DNA of 64,000 nucleotides from Combretum micranthum (taxonomy: Eukaryota; Streptophyta; Magnoliopsida; Myrtales; Combretaceae). Positions 1-11,436 of this stretch are shown here, in pieces (within the stretch, counting starts at the first letter, position 1; each line of letters starts with the position of its first letter). The translations under genes and the position numbers were made by a program. The stretch lies in contig JAMXBD010000696.1 of NCBI GenBank assembly GCA_024138025.1, positions 620,001 through 684,000 on the forward strand. The letters are read 5' to 3'. Below the pieces are notes generated by a model. It made no database searches and had not been told where the DNA came from. It saw only the letters and a list, made by a program, of their open reading frames with translations.

Positions 1-3000
1 TTAGATTTCTAAAACAACTGGATTTAGCAGCGGTACTAAACTTTATTAAACACATTTTAAAAATCTCTATTCTCATCAGAGTAGACCAAATTTCTAAGAA
101 ATAAAACTTGCTAAAAACATTTTATAGTCTACCCTTAAAAACAATCTACAATTACAAACACTTGGACATAACTAGACCTTATTTAAAAGAAAATACAAGT
201 TCAAAAGGTAAATCTAGATCCTTGTATAAAACAAAATATTAACTAAATATAAATAATCAAACACCTTATTTCACTTTATTCTCCTTAAGCATCTCTAGGA
301 TTGTCCATACCCGAATCATCATCCTTAACAACATAAACATCATCCCCATCATCTCATCATCATCATCAACGTTATCATTATCAACAACAATAACAAGAAT
401 CATCACCATCATCATCATCTTCATCATTCATCAGCACAGAACCTAGAAAAAGAACAACAACAATAATAATGAGCTGAAGCTTAGTACACAACAACACAGG
501 GCACACGCGAAATGATACACATGCCTAACTAAATGTAATGCACAAACAATAAGTTAATTATATTCAATTAAAGGTAAACAAATCAACACTAGAGTACTTA
601 CACTTCGAGATAAGCCAATGGAAATCTGGGGTCTTGAGTAACAGCAGCGACTCAGGAGGTTGATATAGGTAGTTCCGATCCCTATATCTCCTATATTTAA
701 CCGAAAAAGAGAAAATAGCCTCATCTAGGGTTCACAGTCTTCATACACACCACTTGTCCCAATCCATAACATCAGTTAGTTCAACCGGTCCCATAAACAT
801 GAACTAAACACATGTTACTTCATTTCGAGCCTAAGTAAATGTTACGCCGGACCATTTACCCCATCAGTTACCCACTGAGTCACATATAAAATCACCATTG
901 CATCATGGTATTCCATTGCATTATGGTGTATTTGTCATTGCATCATGACATCTCAACGCCTAACTGCCATGCCATTGTATCATGATAGGGTTGCCCCTCC
1001 CCATACTAGATTCAACAACACACTCATAGTCAACACTCAATTAATTAAGCCGTCTTTGAGCTTTAATTCATTTTAGTATGCCTATCCTAGCATACAACAC
1101 GCAACTTACTATGTACCTTTTATATGAAATCCAAACAGAGGCTTAGATACCATCTTAATTGTTAATCCAATTACCCATATGTCTATTCAATAATTAAACT
1201 CGTATAAGCATTTAAATTAACTATCCAATTACATCAATCTTATTTTATTTGATCAGACATTAATTTGGAACCCTGCCATGGTTGTGAATATCACCCCACC
1301 AAAATACGGATAGTTCTCCTTTGTCTGTCGAAGTATTTCTTTTCACTTTGATGATAGTCAGTTATTACAAAAACATCAATAATACATTCATGTTCCAGAA
1401 ACATACAATTCATAAACATATACACATTTGAAACAACATGTTCACTATGTTAAACTAAGATTATCTTAATTCATTAATTAAAGCTAATCGTCATTTATTA
1501 AGTCTATAGTATCTTAATTTAGCCAAATTGATTAGAATTAACCATTTAATTCAATTACTAAGTCAAAGTGATTAAATTTAAGCAATCTAACTCATTTTAA
1601 CTCATTTAAGTTCATTTAGATGAAGTTGAACTTAAGTTAACTAACTAGGTTCATTTTATACTCAAGAACTATATACACTTTAATTAATTATTAATCCATA
1701 AATTATCTTAACTCGTTCTTAATTATACAAATTAACTAACATAACATATCATCTATCATTATCTATTTCATTTTATTTTTATTTATTTATTAATTTCTTT
1801 TTCTTTTCTTCTTTATGAGCAGTACCAGAGGATAGATCACGCCTGTGATGGAGGCAGTGTCATCATCATCGTTTTCATCATGCCTGTTATTAAGCATGTG
1901 ATCTCCATTGTTTGTCTCATCACGGCCGTGATGGGGGTCACAATGGTCAATACTATCCTTGTCATGCCCATGATTAAGAAGAAAAATGTGATAAGAGGAG
2001 ATCACGCTCCTCGTCACGACCGTGATCAGGCTGTTGCCCTAAAAAATATTTTGCTCTGAAGAGATCACGAGTCGTGTTACGGCTATGATGAACAGAGAAT
2101 CCCTATTACTTTTTCCTTCCATGTGTTCAAATTTTACTAATTTGCAAACATTCCACTTCAAATTAAACATCCTATTTTTAACATATACATCTATAAACAT
2201 AACTTATAACACTTCTACATACATTTCTACATCATATTATCACAATTCATTTCATTAAACACTTAGACTATATAACATGCTCAATTTTAGGTTTTTAACA
2301 ATTATGTTCATAGATCTTTAGTTAATCCAAATTATCACAAATTCTACATATATTTAACTTTAATAAAACATTTACATGCATATACAATAACTAAAACAAG
2401 GATAATAATGAAAGTTATCTTTTTAGGTAAACCCACTTCTTGATTCTTCCTCTCCTGTTACTTTTTATTTGTTATTGAGACTACCTCTATCTTAATTCCT
2501 ACTCCAATCTTGTTTTCCATCTTTAATTTCCTTTATAAACTTGTTGAATTTGAGATTTGGAGCTTGATTTGAGAAATTGGAGAAAGGTAAAGAGGGAGAA
2601 AGAGAAATGAAGAAAATAAGGGAAAAGGAGAGAGAGAGAAGGCAACCAAATGAAAGAAAAAGAAAAGAAGTAAAGGTTATACATATTTATAAAGAATTAA
2701 GAGATATTTTAGGATAAACGTATTAGGTTAAGAACTTTTAGATCAATATCTTTAGTTCTGGAAGTATTTAAGAAATAATTTGAGGATCAATAGATTAGAA
2801 ACAAAGAGTTCAAGATAGAAAATTGATTTAGGAGATTGATTTTTATCATATTGACGTTTACTTTGAGCTTATGCTTAAATATGATATTTTTAGGAAAGCA
2901 GGTGATTCCGAATTTTATGGGGACTAAAAATACGGGATGTTGGGCTAAAGTTTAGGGACTTAAAAATCTACTAAACATTTCAACAACGTGTTTGGGGTTT

Positions 3001-3164
3001 TAAGAATTGAAATCTCAAATTTCAACTTATCTTTATTTACTAAATTATTTTCATTGATTTATCTAATCATAATTCATATATATATATATATATATATTTT
3101 ATTTACATCATTTTAATCTGTTTAAGTCCAATTTTTGTCTTAGGTGAAACTTTGGGATATTTCA
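1..3164 (-). repeat. Long LTR, copy A1 (cut by window edge)
   Basis: Non-coding, AT-rich sequence collinear over nearly its whole length with the complete solo LTR at 32600-36034. Shared blocks include the start (aaaacaactggattt), a central block around 600-780 (gatataggtag, ccgaaaaagagaaaa) and the right end (taggtgaaactttgggatatttca). The right end matches the terminal CA of the other copy, so on the - strand this LTR begins TGAAATATCCC. About 100 bases of the left end lie outside the window. The sequence right of 3164 shows neither a purine tract nor a primer-binding site. It is therefore either a solo LTR or the 5' LTR of an element lying to the left. The family is probably Ty3/gypsy, judged by length and terminal sequence only. 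Confidence 0.75.
1835..2087. repeat. Palindrome array inside LTR copy A1
   Basis: About six short imperfect palindromes of the type ATCACGCCCGTGAT recur about every 40-50 bases: 1835-1849, 1876-1890, 1919-1932, 1961-1974, 2013-2027 and around 2063-2087. The one at 1919-1932 (ATCACGGCCGTGAT) is a perfect 14-base palindrome. The same motif recurs in the other LTR copy at 34718-34999. Confidence 0.7.
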
Positions 3165-5030
3165 GCCTACATATACAGGTGAAAAATTTGCTTGCCCGAA
3201 AAGCATTTTCAAAGTTGGTTATAGCAAGTTGGAATTTCATGTAGCAAAGAAGACTTTAGAAAGCTCATTGACCAAGTCAAACATTGTTCGCTTTTAGTTG
3301 TACCCAACTCGATTTTCCCTTTCAAAGCAAATTTCTAGCTTGCAAAGGATTTTTCTTTTTTGGCCAATTGCAAATCGACTTCTCCTTCTCCTATTTCCTT
3401 TTTTTAATCACGTACTAACAATAGGCTATAACATTAAATGACATGAGTTGAGAGGCTACTTTCCAATTATCATTTTGTCTAGTAGGATTTGTTTCCTATG
3501 ACCTCATAGAGTATAGAAAATCATAAGGACATGGCCTGCTTAGCAATTGTGTATTTCTCGCTATAAAATGCCTTCATGGTATAGAAGACCAAGGTATCTT
3601 GATTTTTCTTTGACAAGATCACTAGTCTAGGGAGACCACATCAATTCTCTTAAACCTTGTCTTTATGTGGTTGTGATTACCTTCTTACATCTTTTCAAAT
3701 CCTCCATTGATTTAGGGTAAGTTTGTATTGATGGATTTTAATCTATATTATATCCATATTTGATCTGCATCTGTAACTTATCTGTATCATACATGTATTG
3801 TATTAATTTGGTCTGTTTATGATTTAAACTATTAGTTTCTCATCGGTATCTATTTTTTGACAAATATCTATTTGAAAACGATAAAAATATATGCCAAAAT
3901 TGCCAGAATATGATGAAACAAACTGATCCTTAAGTATCAAAGTTCTAACATCAAGGCCATCACAGTGTCTCTTAACTCATGTTTATTCATTTTGCAAATC
4001 TGCTCTCCACATGGTACATGAAGAATCTCTAAGCTATGCTCAAACAACCCTAATGAGAATATAACACAACACATGTAATGATAAAATATAGGATATTATA
4101 AATATAAGATACACAATACTCTATCAGTTAATGGGCTCATTCACACACATTAAGACTACACTTATATTATAGCTTCAAACATTTCAATTTATGAGCTCCT
4201 TGTTAACACAATATATACAAGGCCAACTAATAAAAACTTATCAATGTGGGACTTGGCTTGCTTTCCATTTATTTATTCTTCTTGCAATCCATTTGTTTGC
4301 TCTCCTAGTAAATAGAAACAAGATGGATCGAAGATTGAACTAAAATGTGAATTTGTTGGTGTAGCTAGAGAACCTCTTGTGTCTATATCACGATCAATTG
4401 TGTCTTCAAGAAAAATTTAAAAGAATAAACAAATTTTGAGAGCTCAAATAATGTGCTAACTATGCTAGTAATTTTCATTTCAATATATATTAAAAGCATT
4501 TAAGTTCATGTAGTAAGGTATTGATTTCCTTTTATAATAAGATGGATCGGAGAAGAATGAATGTGGGCTTGTACAAATTCATTTTTGCCAATTCCTTCAC
4601 AAAGGAAAAGGCTTTATTTTACAAATAAATAACAAGAATTGTTGTACTGATAAAATGAAACTATTTTAACACCAAACATCACTAATTGAACTCACTTGTC
4701 TCAAATATATTAAGAAAAGCAAATAGAAATATGTCAGCAAAAGCATTATCAATATAACTTTATATGAGCTACTTTAATTTATTTTTATTTTTATTTCCTT
4801 ACATGATATTGATGATATTAAGTTGTCAAGATTTCTTCTATTGATTTTTGCGTGTCGTTGCAATCATCTTGCATGAAGAAAAAAAATTGAAAAATCCTAT
4901 GCCTTGTTTTTATAAAGAGAAACATATGACATTGAAGTGAAGGGGACATTGGTTGATGCTTGAAATTTTCATGAGGATGTTAAATTGAAGAGAAAATATT
5001 ACTTGTGTGTGGTGAAATAAGATCATGTTA
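3165..5030. other. No gene recognised
   Basis: AT-rich intergenic sequence with no long open frame and no recognisable protein, RNA gene or terminal repeat on either strand. It is probably old, unrecognisable repeat sequence flanking the LTR on its left. Confidence 0.5.
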
Positions 5031-5032
5031 GA

Positions 5033-5760
5033 TAGTTGCTGTGTGGGTATGATTCTGGATGCAACGATCACATGCGTGTCGGTGACTATCGCGTTACATG
5101 TGACCTAGAGAAACAACACGTGTAAGGGTGATCAGGAGAGATCGTGTAGGGAGGAGGAGTAAGCAAACTTAATAGGCTCTAACACATGCATGATAAGCAA
5201 GGGAGATAGAAATCATCAATCTCACTAGATACTACAAACGTTGTGTGCGTTCTTGAGTGAGTCAAGTAATTAATTCACAACAATGGAAATCCGACAGCAC
5301 GATGGTGTTTGTCTAAGATTTTACTTATCCAAATGAGGTAAGGACTAAGGGTATATATAGAGAATCTAGCTTTCGATGTCGTTCGTTAGATGATACCAAC
5401 AACCAAAGGATAAGATTGGTCCTTCTCATTATGGATATGAATGCGGACCCAGACCCATTAAGGCCTTTATTTGCAATGTGTGTGAGCCAATTTGAGAAAG
5501 GTTGAAATTGGGTAGACCAATTCCAATGGGCCCTACTCCAAGCCTACCATTCCAATTCTCCCATGATCATCCAAGTAAGCCAGGTCTAACTCTCTAAGTC
5601 TTGTCATATTAGCCCATAGAGTCAAACCCAGATAAAAAATTAGGTTCAAGGCCTTTATAACAAGATCAGTACATCTACATTTTGCCCCCTGATCAAAGTC
5701 CTTCAGGTTATATCGGAGGGGTTTGGGCATTATTTCAGCCTTTGACAAATTGACGAGGCC
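5033..5760 (-). repeat. Diverged, inverted LTR related to the Tat-element LTR
   Basis: The reverse complement aligns with the 5' LTR at about 8940-9546. Shared stretches include the segment around aacctttct, the block around gtttgcttactcctcctcc, and the gatcacatgcgtg block. The plus-strand right part ends acaaca at 5282, comparable to the end of the other LTR. The similarity is patchy with many indels, so the limits are approximate. I see no coding sequence attached, so it may be a solo LTR or the relic of a related element. Confidence 0.5.
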
Positions 5761-5949
5761 TCCATTGGCACATGTGCACTATAACAAAGCTACATTGGTG
5801 CCTAGTGCATTTTCGTGATTGAGCATATCGTTTTTCCAGTAGGTTGTGCCACAGGATCTTGGTGCTGTGACCAATTTGAGAGCCTCATTATGCAAAGTTA
5901 GAGCGCCCATTCTTAAAGCGTGGAACGCCAAAGCAAGTCGTAACATATA

Positions 5950-6438
5950 TAGATCCATAATAAATGATTATGGAGTTAGGCCACCAGTTTAGATTTGTGC
6001 TTGCGTAGTGGATATCTTAGGTCGATCAAACCGGCTTGATCAAGCACTTGATTATATCAATAAAATGCCAGTAGAAGCTGGTGTCAACATCTGGGGTGCT
6101 CTTCTTAATGCTTCTATATTGCATGGAAATTGTGATATGCAAAATTTAGCATATAACTTCCTTGTTAAGCTAGAACCTGAGAACCCTCAAATTTTATTTC
6201 ATTATCAAACTTGTATGCTGCTTCTAACAAGTGGGATGTGGCAGCTGATGTGAGAATAACGATGAAAGAAAGGGGCTTAAGGAAGGCTCTAGGATGCAGC
6301 TGCATTAGCATTAATGGTTGTACAAGTTGCTTTTATGTGTCTGATTGCGTGCATCCATTCTTTAGTTCAATATATGAGATGCTGGACGCAATTGTAATTA
6401 TGATGAAAGGGAGTATTGATTCTGAGAATTTGATTTAG
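5950..6438 (+). pseudogene. PPR protein fragment (PLS class, C-terminal E region)
   Basis: The frame carries DYGVRPPV, then a start-less stretch VDILGRSNRLDQALDYINKM and NIWGALLNAS, typical of the last PPR motifs of plant PLS-class pentatricopeptide proteins. A second frame continues with YAASNKWDVAADVR, MKERGLRKALGCS and a final part matching the E/E+ region. Such proteins bind organellar RNA and usually act in editing in plastids or mitochondria. The two halves are joined by a frameshift near 6200, the upstream PPR repeats are absent, and no DYW domain follows. It is a non-functional 3' gene fragment of roughly 160 codons, lying in a cluster of unrelated gene pieces, which suggests capture or duplication by a transposon. 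Confidence 0.75.
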
Positions 6439-6439
6439 A

Positions 6440-6879
6440 ACATCTACTATGTTGTCGCATTATCAACATTATTGTCATCGTCCTTAGACTCAACTTTCAC
6501 TGCTTGTCCCTCTACTCCTCCACTCCTGCCTGAGGATGGCACATCCAATCTGGAGAGTTCTTTTGCTTGAAAGATGAGCTGCATTCAAGCTACTGCTATT
6601 AAGCCATGCATTTACATCAATCAAGCTCCCCAGACACAACAGTAGATTTAAGGCACCCTTGAATGGAAAGAGAGCATCCAACTGATCCCAATGAGTTAAA
6701 CCAGAACCAAGGACTTCATCAACTAATTCAAGCAACCACAGCACCAGTTGAGTTGTAGTATACCAGAACAGCCCCTGCACAGCAGTTGAAACAACCACAT
6801 AGCAGCCGCGTGTATGACATGCCATAGCAGCAGCTCTCCAACACACCAAGAACTCAGCAGCCTATAGCTCCACACAACA
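6440..6879. other. Unassigned stretch, CAG/CAA-rich on the + strand
   Basis: The + strand is rich in cag/caa codons (Gln-rich if translated around 6720-6870) but interrupted by stops. The open - strand frame at 6490-6849 looks like its shadow. It could be another piece of a captured gene, but I cannot identify it. Confidence 0.3.
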
Positions 6880-7245
6880 TCAAGCTTCAGAAGCATGATC
6901 AGGAGCTCCTTTATCCAAAATACGACAGCTCACAAGAGTAGAAACAACAAATACTTTAAGAACTTTTTTTGTTTTTACAGTAGATCCTATTAAAAGATCA
7001 CCATCTTCATCAGCACACATTTCCTTCAACAACCTCTCAAATTGATATACACTATGTTTTGATCCATGTATAATAACTCGAAAACTTTGGGAGGAACTTT
7101 TATAAAGTTGATCTAATTTTTCTTTCCAACTCACAGTTTCAGTATCTTTTGGTACAGGTTCAGTGAAAACAAGTTTGCCTAGATTTTTATACATCTCTTC
7201 ACACTCGTCCAAGGTCATTAGCTTAATACCCAGAATCTGTAGAGC
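6880..7245 (-). pseudogene. Patatin-like phospholipase A fragment (phospholipase A I type)
   Basis: The - strand frame reads LGIKLMTLDECEEMYKNLG, then SSQSFRVIIHGSKHS, FERLLKEMCADEDGD and KVFVVSTLVS. From memory this matches the patatin domain of the large plant phospholipase A I / iPLA-type proteins (LRR-ARM-patatin architecture), which release fatty acids from membrane lipids. Only about 100 residues are present. The GXSXG nucleophile region upstream and the catalytic Asp region downstream are missing. Similarity stops after VSTLVS, about 6928, and the frame then runs into unrelated sequence. It is an isolated exon-sized fragment, in opposite orientation to the PPR piece on one side and the helicase piece on the other. 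Assigning it to a specific gene would need a protein search. Confidence 0.65.
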
Positions 7246-7339
7246 TGATTGGCGATGTGTAATTGAACGGTTAATTAGGCCTTTTTATTCTCGTGCTGTG
7301 GATCTTCTGGTGTGGCAGTTATACTTTTGAAATCAAGTA

Positions 7340-7624
7340 AAAGTGACTGAGGGTATGTTTCTTTCACAGCCAGGGAATGGGGTGGCAGATAATTTGCTTC
7401 CAGCCACAGTATGTGATTTTGTGAAGGAGTACTATCCATTATTTTCTATCCTATGGGAGTTGGTTGCTGAGATCCAAGCTGTAGGTGTTAGAGTTCAAGA
7501 AATTAAACTCAAAATGGTTCGGGAGCTTTTGCGATCCCATTCGGCATCTATTGTTCTCCAGTCAGTAGATACCTACATTGATGTTCTGAGTACTGCTTAT
7601 CAGATATCTAGTTCTCGGAAGTGA
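7340..7624 (+). pseudogene. Unidentified coding-like fragment
   Basis: An open frame of 93 codons with balanced amphipathic composition (KEYYPLFSILWELVAEIQA, KMVRELLRSHSASIVLQS) looks like a real helical protein segment rather than noise. It is preceded by ttctttcacag, which resembles a plant 3' splice site just before PGNGVADN, so the segment may be an exon. Coding-like serine-rich sequence continues to about 7790 but with stops. I do not recognise the family. Its neighbours are fragments of a phospholipase and an RNA helicase, so it is probably a further captured piece. Confidence 0.4.
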
Positions 7625-7818
7625 CTGATGCTAACAGTGAAGATACATTAGTTGATAGGACGGCCCCTAGTTTGACCTCTCAAACTACTATTGCTGTGGG
7701 CTTCAATGCTTCTTTACGATCAATTCCTCATATGCAAAGTATTTCGGGTCCATCTTCTCATGGTCCCGGGAGTTCAGGAGTGCACTTGAAATGGTGACAA
7801 GTTTGGGAAGGGTTTTGT

Positions 7819-8616
7819 TTGATTTTGGCGTCGGCAGAGTTAAATGCATCTTCCTTGGGCCCACCGTATGCACTTGATGATCCGACTCTTCCTAAACCAT
7901 GGAAGGGTTTGGTTGATGGAAGCACAAGTAACTTGCACTATTGGAATCCTGAAACAAATATTACTCAATATGAAACGCCAGCTTCACCCCAGCCACAAGT
8001 GCCAGCTGCTCCACTGCCTGCCACTTTCCACTTCTACACCGCAGGCAACTTCATTACAAACAGTACGATAGATGCAATCAAATGGCTTGTTGACACAGTA
8101 GGGTCAGCCCATGACACAGACTTCTCAAAGCCTATTACAGCAAGAGCAGCAAGGGAATCAATTTTTACAATAGCCTACTCAATCAACATTCCAGCAGTCG
8201 TCCACCTTTGTACCACAGGTTGGTCAGCAACAGGTGGCTCAACCCAGCTAGCCTGGGTACAACAGTTTTCCCAATTGGGACAGACACAACTGTAGCTGAG
8301 AAATTATGCACCACATCAATTGGCTATGCAAATGATGTAGCAGCAACCACAACAAATGATGCCACAAGCACTGCAGCAAATGCAACAACAATTTCCTCAA
8401 CAGGGGCAACAACAATTTAGGTTGCAAATGCCTCAGCAATTAGGGCAACAATTGCCCCAGCAAGCTGTACACCAATTGCAGAAGCAACCTAGTCCAAACA
8501 TTCTTCAAGACCAATGCTCTCAAATGGCTCATCCTTCTGTAGATCATGCTCTCGATCAGCAGTTACAACCAATGGCATATCAACAAGGTTTTCCACCGGA
8601 ACAACTCGATTTTTAA
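7819..8616 (+). pseudogene. N-terminal WW and Gln-rich part of a DEAD-box RNA helicase
   Basis: Residues 24-54 of the frame at 7819 form a WW domain: LPKPW with W28, YW at 41-42, NPETN, and a closing P54. The context PYALDDPTLPKPWKGLVDG is characteristic of the N-terminus of the plant WW-containing DEAD-box helicases (DRH1/DB10/RH14-RH46 type). A Gln- and Pro-rich stretch follows in another frame (8356-8616, QQMQQQFPQQGQQQ), as in that family. Frameshifts separate the parts. No helicase core (Q motif, GKT, DEAD, SAT) follows before 8940. It is a truncated, dead fragment of roughly 270 codons. In the intact protein the WW domain is thought to mediate protein contacts in RNA processing in the nucleus. 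Confidence 0.75.
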
Positions 8617-8939
8617 GAAAACAAGCTTCTAGTAATAGTTCACTAGCTCACTCATTCCAGGTGCAGCATATCTTAAGTTTCTGCAGCTTCAACGAGGGCC
8701 AAGATAACTACGATTCCGCCCAAAGAATGGATAGTGTATCCAATGACACATTGCTTACATATATAGATATCACCGTGTAGCCTTCCAACACATGGAATGC
8801 CTCAAATACAAGAAGCAGCAGCAGACATAGGATCCACAAGATTGAGCATGGATAGTGACTCAGATAATCGAATAGCAGTTGCATATAGGTGCTTTTCCAA
8901 TTATAAAGTGCAGAGGGCAAATATAATTATATAATAAAT

Positions 8940-9546
8940 ATTTGAATTTGACTCTTAGGCAAAGTGACAGGGCTTGAAGAGTTCAATTCATATTATGGGA
9001 TGACTTATGGGAGATCTGGCATGATGGGCTTGAAGTAAGGATCATTGGACCGGCTTGTCCGCTCTCAACCTTTCTAAAAGAAGCTCATGCACTTAAAAGA
9101 GGCTCTCATGGGCTTAAACTCAATATAAGCCCATGGAATGATCCATTAGTAGAAGGACTCATTTGAGCTGTTAATACACCTTTCGATCTAACGGATGCTG
9201 TCAAAAGACAAATTCTATAAGTACTTCAGGAGTTCTCATCATTTAACAGGACTTGAGACATCTAGAGAAATGTCGTCTAGCTGTCAGAGTATAATTATAG
9301 AGATCTAACAAGAATCAAAACAAAGAACTTATTGCCTCTCTCCAAGAACTGTGGATTAATGTTGTACAGCTCCTCCACCTGTCACGCGTGCGTTCAAGCT
9401 ATCTAAGATTGCTTACTCTGCCTCCTTACCATCTCTCCATAATCATCCTTATGTGTCATTGGCAAAATCACTTCTTTGAAGACACGTGTAGTGCGAGCCA
9501 AACACTGCACGCACGTGATCACTATAACCAGATCTACTCCACAACA
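8940..9546 (+). repeat. 5' LTR of the Tat-like element
   Basis: The right end is well defined: it ends in acaaca at 9546, directly before a tRNA-type primer-binding site, and the last 187 bases match 17764-17949. The terminal block starts TGTTGTACAG at 9360. Sequence left of this (8940-9359) also matches the diverged inverted copy at 5.3-5.76 kb, so the true LTR is probably about 600 bases long. The exact left end is uncertain. Confidence 0.65.
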
Positions 9547-9550
9547 TTTT

Positions 9551-9568
9551 TGGTGACTCTATTGGGGA
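9551..9568 (+). promoter_or_regulatory. Primer-binding site, Arg-tRNA type
   Basis: tggtgactctattgggga lies four bases after the LTR end. It is a mutated form of TGGCGACTCCACTGGGGA, the primer site usual for Tat/Ogre-lineage elements, with C-to-T changes. Confidence 0.75.
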
Positions 9569-9580
9569 GAGAAGTTGACA

Positions 9581-11400
9581 ATGGCACCCCTAAGAAGAAG
9601 ACCAACCAACCCCAGCGATGACATTAGCCAAAAGTTTGACACCAACATTGAAGCTGGAGAACCAAACATGCCACTTGAAAATGTTGATCCTAATGACGAT
9701 GCAGTGCAGGTAGTTGTACTTGATCACGCATAGCTTTCGCGTGTTATGCAAGAGAATACCAAGATTATGAAGGAATTCATCACCATGATGGCTCTATTCC
9801 TGCCTACTGCAGCTGCTTTTTCTGCTGTGCAATAAGGAACAACCTCGTTAAATCCTACCATTGCTGCACAGCCACGCACTCCCAAGCAACTCAGCTACCT
9901 AATACGTTAGGTACTAATGTAAATGCCTCCTAAGGAAATAATGAACAAATTCGTACACCAGAACCAACTGTGACACTTGAGGCAAGGAGTATAGGAATCT
10001 AGCTTAGAGGTTCTTCATCCTCACCTGCTATCCCTCAAGCTGTGATAGATGGAACAACATCTCAACCTAATCAAACACCTGCTGCGCCTGTGGAGGCTGC
10101 AACGTCTGCTCCAATGGGCTCTTTTGTCACTAAAGAGGATCTTGACGTTTATCTGAAAGAAATACAGGAAAAATCAACTGTGGGTTGGATCTCAAACTCT
10201 CGTATATCTAGCGTATTGCTGTAAAACCATACCCTAAGGACTACATTAGTCCTAAGTTCATGCTATTTAATGGCAAAAAAGGGAGCGCAAAAGAGCATCT
10301 TTTAAAGTTTATTGAAACCTTAGAAGTCTATGGCTTGGATGATGACTTGAAATTAAAAGAATTCTCAAAATCTCTCACAGAGAAGGCATATACTTAGTAT
10401 GTCAACCTTCCTCCTGGATCAGTAGATTCATGAGGAAGCATGTGCAAAATGTTCCTTGAAAAGTTCTTCTCTACTTAGGAGCGGGTCACTCTAACCATGG
10501 GACGCATTCGATAGAAGCCCAAAGAAGACTTGATGAACTATACTGAGCATTTCAGAGAACGCTCTCTTGATATCCAAGAAATGTGTGATGAGAAAGAGCC
10601 GGTGAAACTATGTATTCAAGGAATGTTTATTGAGTACGTAGTATACCTTGAGAACTTGTCGTTGGTGTCCTTTGCTACTTTAGTTGAAAATGCGCGAAGG
10701 ATTAACAATTCTGTCACACGATAGAAGGGAGAAAATGGAAGATTTAACAAAAGGGTTTCATTTGTGAACTCAACCTAGGGCAATAGCTCTAGGGAAGGGA
10801 AGAAGCCAAGAGACGAGAAGTCAGGAAACCCTGCATCATTATCTTACCCCTGCTCAATGGGTAAAGTATATGCAATGCTGGAGAAATGATTGCAGGATGG
10901 GAATATTAAACTCCTAAGAGTTGACCATTTACCTGCAACTGAAGAAAAGAATAACCCCAAGTTTTGTAGATTTCACAAAACAGTAGACCATCCCACTAAA
11001 GAATGTTGGACATTGAACAAGATATTCAATGAGAGAGTGCAAAATGGGGAACTCATTATTGATAATAATGATGTCAGGAACAATCCGCTTCTTGCACATA
11101 ACAATTAGCGTGGCACCACAAATGCCGTTACTCATGACCCTTCAACGTTAGAAGCAAATGAAGTGCCACCTGTCGAGACAAAAGAGGATGAAAGAAAATC
11201 AGTTAAAGGTAAAGAGATTGAATGTTCACCTGTTGTGACGGCATTGTTGAAATCTTTCAACTTTAGGAGTTTCTTTGATCTCCTAGGTTGCAACGAGAAA
11301 ACGTGACTTGCAACAGCATCTGCGCTTGTGCAAATATCTGAGGGTCAATATGTAGAGTGTAATGCAGCGCAGCCTATGAGAAGAATAGCAGAGCACAAGA
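9581..11400 (+). pseudogene. gag: gag of Tat-like Ty3/gypsy element
   Basis: The start ATG at 9581 (MAPLRRRPTNPSDD) lies 13 bases after the primer site. A retrotrans_gag-like region follows at about 10229-10720 (KPYPKDYISPKF, LKEFSKSLTEKAY, PKEDLMNYTEHF). A zinc-knuckle-like motif of CxxH-x4-H-x4-C form sits at about 10960-11010 (CRFHKTVDHPTKEC). The protein would form the virus-like particle. Several in-frame stops break it, for example after DHA at about 9731, in AVQ* and in EKAYT*. Most fit TGG or CAG/CAA codons turned into stops by C-to-T or G-to-A changes. It is non-functional. Confidence 0.85.
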
Positions 11401-11436
11401 GAACGCAATTTTATTTTCTGATGTAGATTTGTGCGT

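Noticed and set aside
345..430. Catcat-rich tract as a possible CRISPR-like or regulatory array
   Set aside because: It is a simple CAT/CAA trinucleotide microsatellite, and the organism is a plant.
1790..2017. A 75-codon His/Asp-rich frame
   Set aside because: It lies inside the LTR palindrome array, and its composition follows the catcat/gatgat repeats.
5533..5748. A 71-codon - strand frame as a gene
   Set aside because: It falls within the inverted Tat-related LTR and resembles no protein.
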